A DNA stretch of 64,000 bases from Mesorhizobium amorphae CCNWGS0123 (lineage in GTDB: Bacteria; Pseudomonadota; Alphaproteobacteria; Rhizobiales; Rhizobiaceae), in assembly GCF_001686985.1 (NCBI RefSeq), contig NZ_CP015318.1:556001-620000 (forward strand), written 5' to 3'. The notes under the pieces are model-generated. The model was not told the DNA's origin and made no database searches. It saw only the letters and a program-made list of their open reading frames with translations. The position numbers were made by a program, and so were the translations under genes. Positions 62,166 through 64,000 of the stretch are shown here, piece after piece. Numbering within the stretch: the stretch's first letter is position 1; every line of letters starts with the position of its first letter.

Positions 62166-63146
62166 CTAATTGCGCAGGCTGAACGCCAAGGGCAACCTGA
62201 CAAGCCGGTTGGCGCCTTCCGGCGGTGCCGGCAGCTTGGCCCCGCTCAGCATGTCGAGGACGCTGCGGTCGATATCCGAGTCACCGGACGAGCCTGTGAT
62301 GCGAACGGAGATCACCCGGCCGGAGACGTCGACATTGAAGGCGACGTTCACGGTTCCCTCCGCCCGCCGGGCTTTTGCGGCGCTCGGATAGCGCTTGTGC
62401 CGATTGACCCATGCAGTCAGCTGCGATTGCCATTTTTGGGAGTCGCCGGATCGTGAAGCCGATGCCGCCAACTTCGGCGCGGCGGTTTTGGCCGCCGCCT
62501 TGGCGTCGATGCTGGCCGTCGTTACCGTCTTGGGCGGTGCCGCTTTCTCCTTCTTCTTGCGCTGCTTCGGCTTTTCGACAGGCTTCTTTTCCGTCGTCTT
62601 CTTCGCTTCGACCGGCTTGTTCGCCTTGACTTCCGTCTGGATCGGTTTCGGCTGCGGCAGCGGGATGACCACGTCGGGCGCGACTGTCTCGACGATGTCG
62701 GGCACGACCTCTTCGAGTGGTGGCGGCTGCTCGCTCAGCGCCGCAACCGTCGGCTCCGCCGGCTCGGGCGCCGTGGCCTCTTCGGCTTCGACTGGCTGTT
62801 CGGCGACCGGCTCCGCTTCTTCCACGACCGGTTCCTCAACCGGCTCGGTCACCGGATTGACCTCGGCGATGGTCTCCTTGACCGGTTCGGCCTGGTCGGG
62901 CGTCACCACATCCGACATCGGTGTCTCTTCCTGAACGGCGGGTGCGATCACCATCGGCGACATTTCGATCGCCAGTGCCGGTGGCGGCCCGCCATCCGAC
63001 ATCTCGGACAGGCTGAAATTCTGCACGGCATAGGCGACCGCCACATGCGCGACCAGAACCAGGGTTGCCGCGCCTGCCCACAGGCCAGCCGCGCGCAGGC
63101 CGAAGCGCGGCGGATCGATCCTGGGCAGGGCGGCGGCTTCCGTCAT
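62166..63146 (-). CDS. tonB: TonB-type energy transducer
   Basis: The 326-residue protein has one N-terminal membrane helix (about 20-41, AAGLWAGAATLVLVAHVAVAYA), a long Pro/Glu/Val-rich then Lys-rich periplasm-spanning stretch (about 60-215), and a C-terminal TonB domain (WQSQLTAWVNRHKRYP, then AEGTVNVAFNVDVSGRV). It transmits proton-motive force from ExbB/ExbD to outer-membrane receptors for iron chelates or other ligands. It overlaps exbD by four bases. No receptor gene lies in the window. Confidence 0.92.
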   Translation of the reverse strand: MTEAAALPRIDPPRFGLRAAGLWAGAATLVLVAHVAVAYAVQNFSLSEMSDGGPPPALAIEMSPMVIAPAVQEETPMSDVVTPDQAEPVKETIAEVNPVTEPVEEPVVEEAEPVAEQPVEAEEATAPEPAEPTVAALSEQPPPLEEVVPDIVETVAPDVVIPLPQPKPIQTEVKANKPVEAKKTTEKKPVEKPKQRKKKEKAAPPKTVTTASIDAKAAAKTAAPKLAASASRSGDSQKWQSQLTAWVNRHKRYPSAAKARRAEGTVNVAFNVDVSGRVISVRITGSSGDSDIDRSVLDMLSGAKLPAPPEGANRLVRLPLAFSLRN

Positions 63147-63634
63147 TGGATTGGGTCGCTGTTTGGCGCCGGAGCCGCGCCTCCGCTCGTGGCCGGCGCG
63201 GTGGCATCGGCGGCGGGCAATGTCTCCAGCCCGACCAGCGCGATCTTGAGATAGCCGGCGCCGCGCAGGAGGTTCATCACCTCCATCAGCTCGCCATAGC
63301 CGACCGTTTTGTCGGCGCGCAGGAAGATGCGCGTCTGCTTGTCGCCCTTGGTCCTGCCGTCGAGCACGGCGGCGAAGGTGGGGCGCGGCACGCTGTCATT
63401 GCCGATCGCCAGGGTGAGATCGCTTTTCAGCGTCAGGAAGATTGGCGTCTCGGGCCGCGGCGCCGGCGTCGCCGTCGAACCGGGCAGGTCGACATTGACA
63501 TCGACCGTCGCCAGCGGTGCCGCGACCATGAAGATGATCAGCAGCACCAGGATGACGTCGATGAACGGCGTGACGTTGATCTCGTGGCTTTCCTCGAGAT
63601 CGTCGCTTGCCGTTTCGCGAATTCTAGCCGCCAT
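63143..63634 (-). CDS. exbD: ExbD biopolymer transport protein
   Basis: The 163-residue protein has a short cytoplasmic N-terminus, one membrane helix (VTPFIDVILVLLIIFMVAAPL, with the proton-carrying Asp in PFIDV) and a periplasmic domain (IFLRADKTVGYGELMEVMNLL). It forms the stator with ExbB. The C-terminal tail is Ala/Pro-rich. Gene order exbB-exbD-tonB is the usual operon. Confidence 0.94.
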   Translation of the reverse strand: MAARIRETASDDLEESHEINVTPFIDVILVLLIIFMVAAPLATVDVNVDLPGSTATPAPRPETPIFLTLKSDLTLAIGNDSVPRPTFAAVLDGRTKGDKQTRIFLRADKTVGYGELMEVMNLLRGAGYLKIALVGLETLPAADATAPATSGGAAPAPNSDPIQ

Positions 63635-63640
63635 GGCTGC

Positions 63641-64000
<360 letters not shown>

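Overview
The window is a high-GC chromosomal stretch of an alphaproteobacterium, most likely a Mesorhizobium-type member of the Hyphomicrobiales (Phyllobacteriaceae). I infer this from the gene set (180-kDa-class NAD-glutamate dehydrogenase, DUF1674 protein, RsmB-heparinase-PurH order, DUF1062, many ABC sugar importers) and from intergenic palindromic repeats that I remember as typical of Mesorhizobium. No database was consulted.

Layout. 1-17.2 kb is mostly housekeeping: a partial transglutaminase-like gene, a HAD phosphatase, an SDHAF4-like protein, htpX, an rRNA methyltransferase, heparinase II/III, purH, an MFS permease, the giant NAD-GDH, an AhpD-like protein and a LysE exporter. 17.2-28.7 kb holds a DUF1062 gene and then a sugar-acid catabolic island: a ribose-type ABC importer, a beta-hydroxyacid dehydrogenase, gluconokinase, gluconate 5-dehydrogenase, a 2-ketoacid reductase, L-idonate 5-dehydrogenase, a LacI-family regulator and a gluconolactonase. 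Three copies of one palindrome (ATGTTATCGATAACAT type) mark its promoters. 28.7-45.5 kb carries typA, a PhoD-type phosphatase, a TetR/MFS pair with a large inverted-repeat operator, ppa, a LemA/TPM cluster with a recent tandem duplication, pyridoxal kinase, carbonic anhydrase and an M3 peptidase. 45.5-52.9 kb is a second divergent island: M81 peptidase plus a MalFG-type importer on one strand, SDR plus MalK-like ATPase plus RpiR regulator on the other. 53-55.8 kb has YggU, YggT, tRNA-Ala(CGC) and a Tat-exported multicopper oxidase.

The most remarkable part is 56.2-62.1 kb, an RNA-repair locus. A divergent rtcR (CARF-AAA+ sigma-54 activator) faces a textbook sigma-54 promoter with an IHF-like site. 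This promoter drives rsr (Ro60/TROVE protein), then a run of seven tandem structured RNAs, then rtcB (RNA ligase). Each RNA is closed by a GRCGA/UCGYC stem of the bacterial Y-RNA type. Inside it lies a tRNA-like body in circularly permuted order: T arm, acceptor-like hairpin, D arm. The first copy has a complete 7-bp acceptor stem and an encoded CCA. The seven copies differ in body sequence and appear to imitate different tRNAs. No rtcA follows rtcB. The window ends in a tonB-exbD-exbB operon cut by the right edge.
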